Source: Batillaria attramentaria (taxonomy: Eukaryota > Mollusca > Gastropoda > Batillariidae). Taken from it: DNA of 64,000 bases. A program made the translations under genes and the position numbers. The stretch is from contig JACVVK020000017.1 of assembly GCA_018292915.2 (NCBI GenBank), forward strand, positions 33,501 to 97,500, written 5' to 3'. Below the pieces are notes generated by a model, which saw only the letters and a program-made list of their open reading frames with translations, ran no database searches and was not told where the DNA came from. Shown piece by piece: positions 62,881 through 64,000 of this stretch. Position 1 is the stretch's first letter, and every line of letters starts with the position of its first letter.

Positions 62881-63841
62881 ACCGGCGAGGTGTGAGTTTC
62901 ACTGAGTCCGGCGAACATATTCAGTCAGTCCTGTGTCTGCTAGTGTACCGGGCAGATACCGTAACTAATGGCTCGACTTTCGTGTTAGACACGAAACTGA
63001 CGTACATGTCACTCAGGAGCTCCGCCCACTCCGAAAAGCGTACACACACCTCCCACAAACTGCCGTCATCCGAGTGGAAAAATGGCTTAAGACACTTGTC
63101 AAATTCATGGCACTTAGGCGACAGGTGACGATAGACAATGAAGACTGACCACGTGAAATGCAGTGTGTGGCCGGGCAGACTCAGCCTGAATCTGATGTTC
63201 AGTTTGTCAATCCGGCAGAGTCAGTCGAGTTTGACTTGAAGTTTGTCAGTCAGTCGAGTTCATAATCAGTCAGTATTCAGTATTTCTGACTGATCAGTAT
63301 CAAGTTACGTCCTGTCCACGTGACCGGCTGACGTCAGTGTTTTTTTAGGGGCCGGCCAGTATCCGACCGGGACACAGGCTATAAATTCAGTACCGCTGTA
63401 CTATGATAGCGATGGTATATATCAGTCGACAAGATTGTTTGCCGACATGAAGAACTAGTCCGCCAGTTTGTGTTCGTTGTTGTTGTTCAGTGGAACGGTT
63501 CAGTTGTCACTGGCAGTCAGTGTTTTGGAAACTGATGTCACAGTTCTGCCCGCCGCAGTTTGAAACTGAATCAGTGCCAGTGAATGCCGGTGTAGGATCC
63601 GGTCCGGTCCCCCCTCTGAAGTAGTCCCCCGGGGGACCAATTCGTGGCAAAAACTGCTCTATAATGGTCCCCCCTTGCAAAGAAATAAACCTAAATTCAT
63701 CCACGATGTTAGATGACATTTTTCTGAGTTGAAATTCGAGAATCCTGTATTTATTGTTGCTGTTTGGGTGAGCCTGGAGACGGTGTTTTGTTTGTTTATT
63801 TGTTGCTTTTTATGTGTATCAGACAACAGTTATATTCAGAG

Positions 63842-63842
<1 letters not shown>
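62881..63842. other. non-coding right flank
   Basis: No gene was seen. It has many CAGTCAGT/GTCAGTC repeats (62925-63300) and a TATA-like GGCTATAAATTCAGT at 63379-63393 on the plus strand that could mark a promoter pointing out of the window. That is weak. Confidence 0.4.

Positions 63843-63908
<66 letters not shown>
63843..63908. repeat. (AC)n microsatellite
   Basis: About 66 bp of AC repeat. Confidence 0.95.
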
Positions 63909-63912
<4 letters not shown>

Positions 63913-64000
63913 GCCGATCTAGAAATGTCCCTGACACTTACAAGAAATTAAAAAGTAAATAAAACGCTACAACACTTTGCTTAGAGCAGTTTCGGGGGAC

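Noticed and set aside
63379..63393. TATA-like GGCTATAAATTCAGT on the plus strand as a promoter
   Set aside because: No downstream exon or ORF in the remaining 600 bp supports it. Kept only as a remark in the flank entry.

Overview
The window looks like nuclear DNA of a mollusc, most likely a gastropod of the Littorina (periwinkle) type. That placement is inference from genome style: long introns with GT-AG borders, very many long (CA)n/(TG)n, (CT)n and trinucleotide tracts, several tRNA-derived SINE families present in many copies, truncated non-LTR retrotransposon tails and short inverted-repeat transposons. There are no bacterial-type operons, no CRISPR array and no rRNA. About 95% of the window is non-coding.

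I can support three protein-coding genes, all built by joining exons across splice sites. Gene C (plus strand, exons from 4455 to 20061) is the 3' part of a gene that probably starts left of the window. Its roughly 1,000 codons encode a long low-complexity protein rich in Ser, Pro, His and basic or acidic patches, which I could not assign to a family. One of its exons has a frame conflict near position 14090.

Genes A (minus strand, 45727 to 34347) and B (minus strand, 61090 to 52537) are tandem paralogues. Each has seven coding exons with the same intron phases (1, 1, 2, 0, 0, 2) and encodes a secreted protein of 397 or 391 residues: signal peptide, one EGF-like module, a divergent von Willebrand factor D-like domain, and a C-terminal nine-cysteine module resembling the C8 region that follows VWD domains. 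The reading frame stays open through every junction in both genes. Gene A also has a candidate TATA box and non-coding leader exon near 47.2-47.3 kb.

The introns of A and B hold striking repeat arrays. Gene A intron 6 has about 2.7 kb of CTA/CTG-type sequence organised in 46- and 67-bp higher-order units. Gene A intron 2 has a 1.4-kb 15-bp minisatellite, and gene B intron 6 a 1.4-kb minisatellite of mostly 27- and 30-bp units. In gene B a (TG)n tract abuts the 3' splice site of exon 3 and a (CA)n tract starts next to the 5' splice site of exon 6. The rest (20-34 kb, 46-52 kb, 61-64 kb) is non-coding sequence with SINEs, LINE tails, MITE-like elements and simple repeats. All protein assignments come from reading motifs by eye; no database search was possible.
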